The position numbers and the translations under genes were made by a program. A DNA stretch of 22,385 nt from contig USPI01000005.1 of the NCBI GenBank assembly GCA_900556535.1, forward strand, positions 1-22,385. The letters are read 5' to 3'. This DNA is from an uncultured Eubacteriales bacterium. GTDB lineage: Bacteria > Bacillota > Clostridia > Oscillospirales > Oscillospiraceae. The notes beneath the pieces are model-generated. The model worked only from the letters and a program-made list of their open reading frames with translations, made no database searches and was not told the origin of the DNA. Below, piece by piece: positions 1 through 7,824 of the stretch (positions within the stretch are counted from its first letter, which is position 1; each line of letters opens with the position of its first letter).

Positions 1-2264
1 GCGTAGCTCACGGCGTGAGCCTTGTTAAACGCATACGAGGCGAAGTCGAGAATTTCGTCATAGATGCTGTCGGCCACGCTCTCGGGCACTCCGCGGCGCA
101 CCGCGCCCTCTATGCCGCGGCTCTCGTCGCCGTGGACGAAGGCACGGCGCTCGGCGTCGATGACCTTGTGCTTTTTCTTGCTCATCGCGCGGCGTATCAT
201 ATCCGCCTGTCCGAGCGAAAAGCCGGCAAGGCGGCGGAAAATTTCAATGACCTGCTCCTGATAGACGATGCAGCCGTAGGTGACCTCCAGAATGGGGCGC
301 AGCAGCTCGTGCTTATAGCTTATCTTCTCCGGATGCGCGGAGCACTCGATAAAGCGCGGGATGCTGTCCATGGGGCCGGGGCGGTAGAGCGCTATTACTG
401 CGGTGATGTCCTCGATGCTCTTGGGCTTGAGCCCCGTGCAGACGCTCGTCATTCCGGCGCTTTCAAGCTGGAACACGCCGCTCGTGCGCCCCTCGGAGAT
501 CATTTTAAACACCTCCGCGTCGCCGTCGGGTATCTTTTCGACCTCGAAATCCGGCTCAAAGCGGCGCACCATTTTTGCCGCGTCCTCGAGCACCGTCAGG
601 TTGCGCAGGCCGAGGAAGTCCATCTTGAGAAGCCCCAGCTCCTCAAGCGTCGTCATCTGATACTGCGTGACGACAGATTCGTCGTTTTTCGACAGCGGCA
701 CGTATTCGTAAACGGGTCTGTCCGTTATAACGACGCCCGCAGCGTGCATGCTTGCGTGGCGCGGGATGCCCTCAAGCGCCTCGGCAACGTCTATGAGCCT
801 GCGCAGCATATCGTCGCTCTCATACATATCCCGCAGCGTCTTTGAGACCTTCAGCGCGTCTTTTATCGTCATATTCGGACCCATCGGTATCGCCTTTGCG
901 ACCGCGTCCGCCTCGGCGTAGCTCAAGTCGAGCACCCTTGCAACGTCGCGCACCGCGGCGCGGGCGGCCATGGTGCCGAAGGTGACTATCTGCGCAACGT
1001 GGTCGCTGCCGTACTTGCGGTTGACGTAGTCGATGACCTCGCCGCGGCGGTTGACGCAGAAGTCGATGTCGATATCGGGCATACTCACGCGCTCGGGATT
1101 GAGAAAGCGCTCGAAATAAAGGCTGTATTTGACGGGATCGACGTCTGTTATGTTGAGGGTATAGGAAACGACGCTGCCCGCGGCGGAGCCTCGTCCGGGA
1201 CCGACGGGTATCTTCTGGCTTTTGGCGTAGGCGATGAAGTCGGAGACGATGAGAAAGTAATCGACAAAGCCCATCTTTTTTATCATCTCCAGCTCGTATT
1301 CAAGCTGCCCGGCAACGCTGCCGTCATCGTCGGGATAGCGGCGCGCAAGCCCCTCGAAGCAGAGCCTTTTGAGATACGAAAAGCTGTCGGTCTCGCCCTC
1401 GGGGAGCTTAAAGCGCGGCAGCTTGTATTTGCCGAATTCAAAGTCGTAATTGCACGCCTCGGCAATTTTCGCCGTGTTTTCGATCGCCTCCGGATATTCC
1501 GGAAACAGCGCGCGCATCTCCTCCTCGGACTTGAGGTAAAATTCGTTCGTTTCGAACTTGAGGCGCGCGGGGTCGTTTATGGTCTTCTGCATCTGCACGC
1601 ACATGAGAACGTCCTGATAATAGGCGTCTTTTTTCTCTATATAGTGTGCGTCGTTGGTCGCGGCGAGGGGTATGCCCGTTTCGCGGTGAAGACGCAGCAG
1701 CCCGTCCAGAGCGCGGCGCTCCGAGTCAAGACCGTGATCCTGAATCTCAAGATAAAAGCCCTCGCTGCCGAATATTTCACGCAGCTCCAGCGCCTTGCTT
1801 TTTGCACCCTCGTAATTGCCCGACAGCAGCATACGCGGTATGGCTCCCGCAACGCAGCCGGAAAGGCAGATAAGGCCCCCTGCGTGCTCACGCAGAAGCT
1901 CCCAGTCTATGCGCGGCTTACCGTAAAAGCCCTCGGTGAAGGCGGCGGAGACGATGTAGCAGAGGTTTTTGTAGCCCTCCTCGTTTTTGCACAGCAGGAT
2001 GAGGTGGCTATATTCCGAATCGGCGCCGTGCTCCTTGTCAAAGCGGCTCCTCGCGGCAACATAGACCTCGCAGCCGATGACGGGCTTTATCCCCGCGGCA
2101 AGGCAGGCCTTATAAAACGCAACGGCGCCGTACATGACGCCGTGGTCGGTTATCGCAAGCGCACTCTGCCCAAGCTCGGCTGCGCGCGCAACGAGGGGCT
2201 CGATGCGGCACTCGCCGTCGAGCAGCGAATATTCCGTATGAACATGAAGATGAACAAAGCTCAT
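1..2264 (-). CDS. dnaE: DNA polymerase III subunit alpha, DnaE type (C-terminus outside window)
   Basis: Replicative DNA polymerase catalytic subunit. My reverse-strand translation starts MSFVHLHVHTEYSLLDGE, the usual PHP-domain opening, from an ATG ending at 2264 with GGAGGAAAG just upstream. The PHP metal-site motifs are all visible: HVH, TDHG, GCEVY, YSHLILL, SGC and NDAHY. The polymerase motif PVGPGRGSAAGS lies near residue 355 and the catalytic PDIDIDFC near residue 400. RPGPMD and GCIVYQEQV follow, and the window cuts the gene at KAHAVSYA. About 754 residues are present; the family is usually 1,100-1,200 aa, so the end of the polymerase domain and the OB/clamp-binding tail are missing. 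It is the last visible gene of the hprK-murB-rapZ-whiA run, 34 nt after whiA. Clostridia usually also carry PolC, which is not in this window. No intein or frameshift was seen. Confidence 0.96.
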   Translation of the reverse strand, partial: MSFVHLHVHTEYSLLDGECRIEPLVARAAELGQSALAITDHGVMYGAVAFYKACLAAGIKPVIGCEVYVAARSRFDKEHGADSEYSHLILLCKNEEGYKNLCYIVSAAFTEGFYGKPRIDWELLREHAGGLICLSGCVAGAIPRMLLSGNYEGAKSKALELREIFGSEGFYLEIQDHGLDSERRALDGLLRLHRETGIPLAATNDAHYIEKKDAYYQDVLMCVQMQKTINDPARLKFETNEFYLKSEEEMRALFPEYPEAIENTAKIAEACNYDFEFGKYKLPRFKLPEGETDSFSYLKRLCFEGLARRYPDDDGSVAGQLEYELEMIKKMGFVDYFLIVSDFIAYAKSQKIPVGPGRGSAAGSVVSYTLNITDVDPVKYSLYFERFLNPERVSMPDIDIDFCVNRRGEVIDYVNRKYGSDHVAQIVTFGTMAARAAVRDVARVLDLSYAEADAVAKAIPMGPNMTIKDALKVSKTLRDMYESDDMLRRLIDVAEALEGIPRHASMHAAGVVITDRPVYEYVPLSKNDESVVTQYQMTTLEELGLLKMDFLGLRNLTVLEDAAKMVRRFEPDFEVEKIPDGDAEVFKMISEGRTSGVFQLESAGMTSVCTGLKPKSIEDITAVIALYRPGPMDSIPRFIECSAHPEKISYKHELLRPILEVTYGCIVYQEQVIEIFRRLAGFSLGQADMIRRAMSKKKHKVIDAERRAFVHGDESRGIEGAVRRGVPESVADSIYDEILDFASYAFNKAHAVSY

Positions 2265-2298
2265 TGTTTTTCTTTCCTCCATGTCGGAGCAGCAGTCG

Positions 2299-3201
2299 CT
2301 ACTCCTCCTCGGGCGTATAGGTCAGAAGCTTTTTGAGCCGGTGGCTCAGGCAGCTTTTTGACACGGGCGGGTAAGAGAGCATCGCAAGGTCGGCAAGGCT
2401 CGCCTCGGGGTTTGCGTAGCGCAGCAGCGCCGCCTCCTGGAGCTTATCCGGCAGCGAATCGAGCCCGTAGAGCTTGTCGATGCGCCGTATCGCCTCCATC
2501 TGCCTCGCCGCCGCCTCAACGACCTTGTCGGCATTGGCGGAATCGCAGTTGACCTTGCGGTTTATGCTGTTTTTCATGTCCTTTTCTATCTTCGCGGACA
2601 TGACATCCATCGCGCACACCGGAGCGCCTATCGTTGTAAGCAGATCCTCGATGTGCTCGCTTTTTTTGAAATACAAAAGGTGCTCGCCCTTGCGCTGCGC
2701 CTCCTTGGGCGAGAAGCCCATCTCAAGCAGCACCGAATATGCCTCGCGGCTGACGCTGTAATGCGTCGTGGCAAGCTCAAGATGATAGCGCTTTGCCGGG
2801 TCCGTGACCGAGCCTCCGGCGAGAAACGCGCCGCGGACAAACGACGCCTTGCAGCAGGGCTCCTCGATGACGCCGAAGTTAATATGCAGCGAGGGGCTTG
2901 CCATGTCGTTTCCGAAGGCGTCGAAAATGATTTTCAGCTTCTCGGGGTCTTGTATCGCAAAAAGATGCTTGACCCCGCGCTGCGCCTCGGGCTCGTCGAA
3001 GTCTATTCCGAAGGCGCGGCGGAAAAGATGCGGCAGGCGCTCGGCAAATTCTTCGCTTGCCGTGCGTATGCGCACCGAGCGGGGCGAGAAGCTGTGGGCA
3101 TACAGCAAAACGCCGTAGGCCTCGGCGACGGCGCAGCATTTGCGCTCGACCCGAGGCTCGCACAGCTCTGTTTTAACTTTTTGCGCAAAGGTTTTTTCCA
3201 T
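2299..3201 (-). CDS. whiA: DNA-binding protein WhiA
   Basis: WhiA family regulator, 300 aa, a normal length. In Gram-positive bacteria WhiA combines a LAGLIDADG homing-endonuclease-like fold with a C-terminal helix-turn-helix and influences cell division and chromosome segregation (Bacillus) or sporulation (Streptomyces). Visible here are the N-terminal MEKTFAQKVKTEL, the LAGLIDADG-like segment FVRGAFLAGGSVTDP at residues 121-135, and a C-terminal HTH ending KSCLSHRLKKL. The ATG at 3201 lies 9 nt after the rapZ stop, and the Shine-Dalgarno is weak (a GGAAAA stretch spanning the rapZ end), so translation is probably coupled to rapZ. In many Firmicutes a yvcK gene sits between rapZ and whiA; it is absent here. 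Confidence 0.96.
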   Translation of the reverse strand: MEKTFAQKVKTELCEPRVERKCCAVAEAYGVLLYAHSFSPRSVRIRTASEEFAERLPHLFRRAFGIDFDEPEAQRGVKHLFAIQDPEKLKIIFDAFGNDMASPSLHINFGVIEEPCCKASFVRGAFLAGGSVTDPAKRYHLELATTHYSVSREAYSVLLEMGFSPKEAQRKGEHLLYFKKSEHIEDLLTTIGAPVCAMDVMSAKIEKDMKNSINRKVNCDSANADKVVEAAARQMEAIRRIDKLYGLDSLPDKLQEAALLRYANPEASLADLAMLSYPPVSKSCLSHRLKKLLTYTPEEE

Positions 3202-3210
3202 ACCGATAAA

Positions 3211-4071
3211 TCATTTTCCGAGATCGCGGTTAATGCTCACGACGGGCAGGCCGAGACACTTCAAATGCCCTGCGAGCGCGGACGCAACGGCGACGCTGCG
3301 GTGTCTGCCGCCGGTGCAGCCGACCGCGATGGTGAGGCTGTACTTGCCCTCCTCGATGTACAGCGGGAGGAGGTATTCTATCATGTCGGTGAGCTTATCC
3401 ATGAACACGTTCGTCTGCTCGAAGCCGAAAACGTAGTCGCGCACGGGCGCGTCAAGCCCGCTCATGAGCTTGAGGTTCTCGACATAAAAGGGGTTGGGCA
3501 GAAAGCGCACATCAAACACGAGGTCGGCGTCGAGCGGCATACCGTATTTAAAGCCGAAGGACATGACGTTGACGACGATGGCGCGGTCTGTCGCGGAATC
3601 GGAAAAATAGGTGTACAGCTCGTTGTGGAGCTGACCGAGGGTGAGGTGGGAGGTGTTGATGATATAGTCGGCAATATCGCGTATGGGGCGCAGCTGCTCC
3701 GTTTCCTTGAGTATCGCGTCCTGGATCGAGCCGCCGCTTTTCGCCGCCAGCGGGTGGGGGCGGCGCGACTCCTTATAGCGCTTTATGACGACCGCGGGGT
3801 CTGCCTCCATGAAGAGGATCTTATAGCCGAAGTCCATCTCGCGCAGGGTCTCAAGGGCATTGAAAATGTCCAGAATACCGTTTTTCTCGCGGATATCGGT
3901 GACGAGCGCGACCTTTTCATAGCGCCCCTTCGTCGCCGCGCACAGCTCGGCAAATTTCGGAATGAGCGCCGCGGGCATATTGTCCACGCAGTAGTAATCC
4001 AGATCCTCTATGATGTCCGCAGCCTGGCTCTTGCCGCCGCCGGACATTCCGGTTATGATGAGAAATTCCAT
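3211..4071 (-). CDS. rapZ: RapZ/YvcJ family nucleotide-binding protein
   Basis: RapZ (YvcJ) family P-loop protein, 286 aa. In E. coli RapZ is an RNA adaptor controlling glmS; Gram-positive YvcJ binds and hydrolyses nucleotides and its physiological role is less clear. A Walker A motif GMSGGGKS is at residues 8-15, followed by the family stretch DYYCVDNMP. The C-terminal domain carries GCTGGRHRSV at residues 251-260, the family signature. The ATG at 4071 is one base from the murB stop, so the two genes are almost certainly co-translated. It lies between cell-wall (murB) and division-related (whiA) genes, which agrees with a role in wall-precursor regulation, though that link is inferred from neighbourhood alone. 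Confidence 0.95.
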   Translation of the reverse strand: MEFLIITGMSGGGKSQAADIIEDLDYYCVDNMPAALIPKFAELCAATKGRYEKVALVTDIREKNGILDIFNALETLREMDFGYKILFMEADPAVVIKRYKESRRPHPLAAKSGGSIQDAILKETEQLRPIRDIADYIINTSHLTLGQLHNELYTYFSDSATDRAIVVNVMSFGFKYGMPLDADLVFDVRFLPNPFYVENLKLMSGLDAPVRDYVFGFEQTNVFMDKLTDMIEYLLPLYIEEGKYSLTIAVGCTGGRHRSVAVASALAGHLKCLGLPVVSINRDLGK

Positions 4072-4072
4072 G

Positions 4073-5104
4073 TTATTGCTCCGTATTTTCGTCCTTTGAC
4101 TCAGCCGCCCTTTTCTGAGCGTACTCCTGCTGCTGCTTCATGATATTATTGCGCCTTATGCGCCAATCGTCCACGAGCATCATGCCCTTGGGATAGATCT
4201 TTATTTCCGGCTCAAGCGTTATCTGCGTTTTCGCATAGACCTCGCGGCGAACGTGATCGAGAAGCTCGACGACGTCGTCATAGGTCGCGCCGCCCGCGTT
4301 CACGGCAAAGCCCGCGTGCTTTTCGCTTATCTGCGCGCCGCCCACGGTATAACCCTTGAGACCGCACTGATCTATAAGCGCCGCGGCGTAGCCTCCCACG
4401 GGGCGCTTGAAGGCGCTGCCGGCAGAGGGCATATCCAGCGGCTGGCTCGCAACGCGCTTTTCGTTCATTTCCTTCATTCTCGCGCCGATGGCCTCGGGGT
4501 CGTCGGGCGTCAGATGAAACACCACGCCCATGATGGCGCAGTTAATGCTGCCGAAATGGCTTCGGCGGTAGTCAAAGCCGCAATCCTCGCATTTTACCTC
4601 GGTCATCGTCTGCGTGGGGATATAATACACGACGACAGACTCCACGACGTCCTTCATTTCGCCGCCGTAAGCGCCCGCATTCATAAGAACGCCGCCGCCC
4701 ACGGAGCCGGGGATACCGCTTGCGAACTCCAGACCCGCAAGACCGTTGTCGCGCGCAAACTGCGCAAGCCGCGCAAGCGATACGCCCGCCTCGGCATAGA
4801 TCGTGTTCTCCGTCTCGCCCATGCGCAGCTTCTGAAGCTTCTCGGTGCTTATGACCATGATGTCCAGCCCCTCCTCGGGGAAAATGACGTTGGTGCACTT
4901 GCCGAGCGTGAGCGGGGAGACCTCGTTCATGTGCAGATAGAACATGACCTTGGACATCTCGAACAGATCCTTGGGCGCTGCGTATGCACGCACCGCTCCG
5001 CCGAGGCGGAACGAGCAGTGGGTGTTCATCGGCTCGTTTTCTCTCAGGTCGAGCGCGGGCATATTATCTTTAATCTGGCTTATCGCCTTTTCCAAAGCTT
5101 CCAT
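4073..5104 (-). CDS. murB: UDP-N-acetylmuramate dehydrogenase
   Basis: Flavoenzyme that reduces UDP-GlcNAc-enolpyruvate to UDP-MurNAc with NADPH, the second committed step of peptidoglycan synthesis in the cytoplasm. Visible are the FAD-domain motif SGIPGSVGGGVLMNAGAYGG, the YRRSHF element, the catalytic-serine region SAGSAFKRP and the catalytic-glutamate region EPEIKIYP. A tail of about 30 charged residues follows. An ATG at 5122 gives 349 aa but has no Shine-Dalgarno. The in-frame ATG at 5104 has AAGGAG six bases upstream, so I prefer 5104 (343 aa). Oddity: the usual G-x-G-S-N pyrophosphate loop of the FAD site reads LGKCTNVIF, with Cys-Thr replacing Gly-Ser. It overlaps nothing and sits 1 nt before rapZ. 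Confidence 0.94.
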   Translation of the reverse strand: MEALEKAISQIKDNMPALDLRENEPMNTHCSFRLGGAVRAYAAPKDLFEMSKVMFYLHMNEVSPLTLGKCTNVIFPEEGLDIMVISTEKLQKLRMGETENTIYAEAGVSLARLAQFARDNGLAGLEFASGIPGSVGGGVLMNAGAYGGEMKDVVESVVVYYIPTQTMTEVKCEDCGFDYRRSHFGSINCAIMGVVFHLTPDDPEAIGARMKEMNEKRVASQPLDMPSAGSAFKRPVGGYAAALIDQCGLKGYTVGGAQISEKHAGFAVNAGGATYDDVVELLDHVRREVYAKTQITLEPEIKIYPKGMMLVDDWRIRRNNIMKQQQEYAQKRAAESKDENTEQ

Positions 5105-5110
5105 CGGTTT

Positions 5111-5116
5111 CTCCTT
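5111..5116 (-). promoter_or_regulatory. Shine-Dalgarno that decides the murB start
   Basis: The minus strand reads AAGGAG here, six bases before the ATG at 5104-5102. The longer-ORF start at 5122 is preceded only by an A/T-rich stretch overlapping the hprK end. This supports the shorter MurB N-terminus (MEALEKAISQ). Confidence 0.65.
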
Positions 5117-5124
5117 AGACATTT

Positions 5125-6063
5125 TTACATTATTCCCGTGTCAACGGCATAATCCACGCTTGCAGCAAGCGTTTCCGCCGCGTTGTAGCCCATCTTCTTC
5201 TGACGGTTGTTCATCGCGGCAAGCTCAAGAATGACCGCAAGGTTTCGGCCGGGGCGCACGGGTATCGTGATGCTCGGCACGGTCATGCCGAGAATTTCCT
5301 GCGTTTCGTTGGTAAGTCCGAGCCTGTCATACGCCTTATCGTCGTCCCACGCCTCAAGGCTTACGACAAGGTCAATGTCGCCCTCGGGCTTCACCGCGCC
5401 CACACCGTACAGGTGGCGCACGTCAACAACGCCTATGCCGCGCAGCTCCATGTAATATCTTATAAGCTCCGGCGCCGTTCCTATGAGTCTGTCACGCCCG
5501 ATGCGGCGAATGTCAACGGCGTCGTCGGCAACGAGCTTGTGCCCGCGCTTAATGAGCTCAAGCGCCGTCTCGCTCTTGCCGATGCCGGAGTCGCCCGTTA
5601 TGAGAACTCCCTCGCCGTGCACCTCGACGAGCACGCCGTGCATCGTCGTTCTCGGCGCAAGGTGGGTGTGCAGCGAGCTTATCACGTCCGCCATGAAGTC
5701 GGAGGTGTCCTCGGGGGTGAGGAAGAGGTTGCGGTCATATTTTTCCGCCATCTCGATGCACTCCGGGAAGGCGCGGGCGCCGTGGCACACGACCATCGCC
5801 GACAGGTCGTATTTCATCAGCTCCTCAAAGCACTGCCGCCGCTCGTCGTCGGATTTGAGCTCCAGATAGGTGCTCTCGACGCGGCCGAGTATTTGCAGTC
5901 TGTTGGGGTCAAAATAATTATAAAAGCCCGCAAGCTGGAGCGCGGGACGGTTCACATCCGCCTCCGTTAAGAGCCTTGTTTCATAGTCCTTCGAGGTGTG
6001 CAGCGGCTCAAGGCCGTGCTCCTTTACGATCGTGCTGAGCTTTACAGAGTATTTTCCCGGCAT
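5125..6063 (-). CDS. hprK: HPr kinase/phosphorylase
   Basis: Bifunctional enzyme that phosphorylates HPr on Ser46 and reverses this, controlling carbon catabolite repression and PTS sugar uptake in low-GC Gram-positives. It is 312 aa, a typical length. The N-terminal domain covers roughly residues 1-130. MHG with the conserved His is at 141-143, the Walker A motif GDSGIGKSE at 157-165, and the HprK signature LRGIGVVDVRHLYG begins at about 207. The ATG at 6063 has AAGGAAG about 8 nt upstream. It is the first gene of the minus-strand run, and a sigma-A-like promoter is visible at 6100-6128. The stop is 2 nt from the longer possible murB start and 20 nt from the preferred one. Confidence 0.96.
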   Translation of the reverse strand: MPGKYSVKLSTIVKEHGLEPLHTSKDYETRLLTEADVNRPALQLAGFYNYFDPNRLQILGRVESTYLELKSDDERRQCFEELMKYDLSAMVVCHGARAFPECIEMAEKYDRNLFLTPEDTSDFMADVISSLHTHLAPRTTMHGVLVEVHGEGVLITGDSGIGKSETALELIKRGHKLVADDAVDIRRIGRDRLIGTAPELIRYYMELRGIGVVDVRHLYGVGAVKPEGDIDLVVSLEAWDDDKAYDRLGLTNETQEILGMTVPSITIPVRPGRNLAVILELAAMNNRQKKMGYNAAETLAASVDYAVDTGIM

Positions 6064-6099
6064 TTCACAGCTTCCTTTACATATATTACTTCACTATTG

Positions 6100-6128
6100 A
6101 TTTTAACCGCAAACGAGCCATTTTGCAA
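6100..6128 (-). promoter_or_regulatory. Promoter for hprK operon
   Basis: On the minus strand TTGCAA (6128-6123), a 17-nt spacer and TAAAAT (6105-6100) form a sigma-A-type promoter about 40 nt upstream of the hprK ATG. It is back-to-back with the rpmB promoter. Confidence 0.6.
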
Positions 6129-6155
6129 CGCTTTTTACAGGCGCGAAAATTTTTC

Positions 6156-6184
6156 TTGCAATTGACTGCGCGGTCTGCTATAAT
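6156..6184 (+). promoter_or_regulatory. Promoter for rpmB
   Basis: TTGCAA (6156-6161), a 17-nt spacer and a perfect TATAAT (6179-6184), about 60 nt upstream of the rpmB ATG. The -35 hexamer is identical to that of the divergent hprK promoter 28 nt away. Confidence 0.75.
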
Positions 6185-6244
6185 TTATGAGCTGTCGTTT
6201 TAAAGCCGCGACAGCCAAACACAAGCAAGGAGGTGCTTCAGTTT

Positions 6245-6433
6245 ATGGCAAAATGTCAGTTTTGCGACAAGGGCGTTGCCTTTGGCATTCAGGTATCCCA
6301 CTCCCACAGACGTTCCAACCGTACTTGGAAGCCCAATGTGAAGCGCGTCAAGGCGATCGTGGACGGAAGTCCCAAGCATGTTTATGCTTGCACTCGCTGC
6401 CTGCGCAGCGGCAAGGTCACCCGCGCTGTGTAA
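6245..6433 (+). CDS. rpmB: 50S ribosomal protein L28
   Basis: Large-subunit ribosomal protein bL28, 62 aa. The start MAKCQFCDKGVAFGIQVSHS and the core HRRSNRTWKPN are diagnostic. It is the zinc-binding (C+) form: C4/C7 and C49/C52 make two CxxC pairs. The ATG at 6245 follows a strong AAGGAGGTG Shine-Dalgarno (about 6228-6236). An upstream in-frame start is possible but would put the Shine-Dalgarno inside the gene, so I reject it. It is a single-gene unit with its own promoter and terminator, as is usual for rpmB in Firmicutes. Confidence 0.97.
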   Translation: MAKCQFCDKGVAFGIQVSHSHRRSNRTWKPNVKRVKAIVDGSPKHVYACTRCLRSGKVTRAV

Positions 6434-6454
6434 TAACCTGATATTACCCGAAAC

Positions 6455-6481
6455 AAGCTCGCCATACGGCGAGCTTTTTTC
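6455..6481 (+). terminator. Intrinsic terminator of rpmB
   Basis: Nine-bp perfect stem AAGCTCGCC / GGCGAGCTT with the loop ATAC, running straight into a T tract. It lies 21 nt after the rpmB stop. Confidence 0.9.
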
Positions 6482-6528
6482 GTTCCGCGGACAGCTCAGC
6501 GCCGCCGCGCTTATTGCCGTACTGTCTC

Positions 6529-6557
6529 TTGAAAGAGCGTTTAAGATATGATAGAAT
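6529..6557 (+). promoter_or_regulatory. Promoter for udk-tdk-deacetylase run
   Basis: TTGAAA (6529-6534), 17-nt spacer, TAGAAT (6552-6557), with the udk ATG 39 nt downstream and an AAGGCGGAG Shine-Dalgarno between them. Confidence 0.65.
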
Positions 6558-6596
6558 GAAAAAATAGATAAATAAAATACAAGGCGGAGAACGGAT

Positions 6597-7223
6597 ATGA
6601 GCGACAGCAGCATAATAGTCATCGGCATTGCCGGCGGCACGGGCAGCGGCAAGACCACCATCACGAGAAAGATAATGCAGCATTTCGGCGGCAACGTCAG
6701 CGTTATCTATCACGACAATTACTACAAGGCACACCACGGCATGAGCTACGAGGAGCGCTCGAAGCTCAACTACGACCACCCCGACGCCTTCGACACCGAG
6801 CTTCTCATAGAGGACCTCAAGAAGCTGCGTGCGGGCAAGACGATACAGTGCCCTATGTATGACTACACCATTCACGACCGCACCGACAAGACCATCACGG
6901 TCGAGCCCTCGCGCGTCATCATCGTCGAGGGGCTTCTGATATTCCAGACGCAGGAGCTGTGCGACCTGATGGACATCAAGATCTTCGTCGATACGGACGC
7001 GGACGTGCGCATTCTCAGACGCATCGTGCGCGACGTGCGCGACCGCGGCCGCAGCCTTGAGAGCGTCGTAAATCAGTATCTGAGCACCGTAAAGCCCATG
7101 CACGAGCAGTTCGTCGAGCCAAGCAAGCGCAAGGCGGACATAATAATCCCCGAGGGCGGACACAATCAGGTCGCCCTGGACATGGTGCTCGAGCGCGTGC
7201 GCGCACATCTGGCAAAGGGGTAA
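6597..7223 (+). CDS. udk: Uridine kinase
   Basis: Uridine/cytidine kinase of the pyrimidine salvage pathway, 208 aa, which transfers phosphate from a nucleoside triphosphate to uridine or cytidine. The P-loop GGTGSGKT is at residues 13-20. The substrate stretch YHDNYYKAH and the segment NYDHPDAFDTELL are characteristic of Udk. CPMYDYTIHDRT and VEGLLIF follow, with the RRIVRDVRDRGR lid region after them. The ATG at 6597 follows AAGGCGGAG. tdk starts 6 nt after the stop, and the pair forms a nucleoside-salvage unit. Confidence 0.95.
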   Translation: MSDSSIIVIGIAGGTGSGKTTITRKIMQHFGGNVSVIYHDNYYKAHHGMSYEERSKLNYDHPDAFDTELLIEDLKKLRAGKTIQCPMYDYTIHDRTDKTITVEPSRVIIVEGLLIFQTQELCDLMDIKIFVDTDADVRILRRIVRDVRDRGRSLESVVNQYLSTVKPMHEQFVEPSKRKADIIIPEGGHNQVALDMVLERVRAHLAKG

Positions 7224-7229
7224 GGAAAA

Positions 7230-7820
7230 ATGGCAAAGCTATATTTCAAATACGGCGCCATGGGCTCGTCAAAGTCCGCTCAGGCGCTCATAACCCAGTT
7301 TAACTACGAGGAGCTCGGCATGAGCGTTTGGCTCATAAAGCCCAGCATCGACACCCGCGACGGCGCCGACATCGTGCGCAGCCGCATCGGGCTCATGCGC
7401 TCGGCCGAGGTCATAACGCCCGAGCAGAACATCGCCGAGGCGTACAGAGCCGCGGGTCGGCACGACGTCATCATCGCGGACGAGGCGCAGTTTTTTACGC
7501 CCGAGCAGATCGAGCAGCTTCGCAGGCTCGTTGACGAGGAGGATCTGCCCGTTTTGTGCTTCGGACTGCGTACGGACTTCCTGACGCACTTCTTCCCCGG
7601 CGCACAGAGGCTCATGGAGCTTGCCGACTCCATCACCGAGATAAAAACCGTCTGCGCCTGCGGCCGCAAGGCCACCGTCAACGCCCGCATCGACGAGCGC
7701 GGACACATCATAACCCAGGGCGATCAGGTGTTCCTCGGCGGCAACGACAGCTACGTCGCAATGTGCCACAAATGCTGGATAAATAAGATAAAAGCGCAGG
7801 AAGAAAGCGAGAGGAAATAA
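7230..7820 (+). CDS. tdk: Thymidine kinase (type II)
   Basis: Thymidine kinase, 196 aa, phosphorylating thymidine to dTMP in salvage. The P-loop GAMGSSKS is at residues 9-16 and the catalytic DEAQF at 84-88. The structural zinc site is complete, with C142/C144 (CAC) and C179/C182 (CHKC). The ATG at 7230 has AAGGAAAA just upstream, 6 nt after udk. Length and motif order match bacterial TK1-like enzymes. The deacetylase gene begins 4 nt after the stop, so all three are probably transcribed together. Confidence 0.96.
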   Translation: MAKLYFKYGAMGSSKSAQALITQFNYEELGMSVWLIKPSIDTRDGADIVRSRIGLMRSAEVITPEQNIAEAYRAAGRHDVIIADEAQFFTPEQIEQLRRLVDEEDLPVLCFGLRTDFLTHFFPGAQRLMELADSITEIKTVCACGRKATVNARIDERGHIITQGDQVFLGGNDSYVAMCHKCWINKIKAQEESERK

Positions 7821-7824
7821 GCGT

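Noticed and set aside
999..2336. 445-aa plus-strand frame over dnaE
   Set aside because: Antisense shadow; the minus-strand frame carries all DnaE motifs.
2653..4143. 496-aa plus-strand open frame over whiA and rapZ
   Set aside because: Antisense shadow of two well-supported genes in GC-rich DNA; no motifs and no plausible start signal.
4073..5122. Longer MurB start at 5122
   Set aside because: No Shine-Dalgarno; the ATG at 5104 has AAGGAG at good spacing. The longer form remains possible by coupling to hprK.
6444..7208. 254-aa minus-strand frame over udk
   Set aside because: Overlaps udk, its promoter and the rpmB terminator; no motif.
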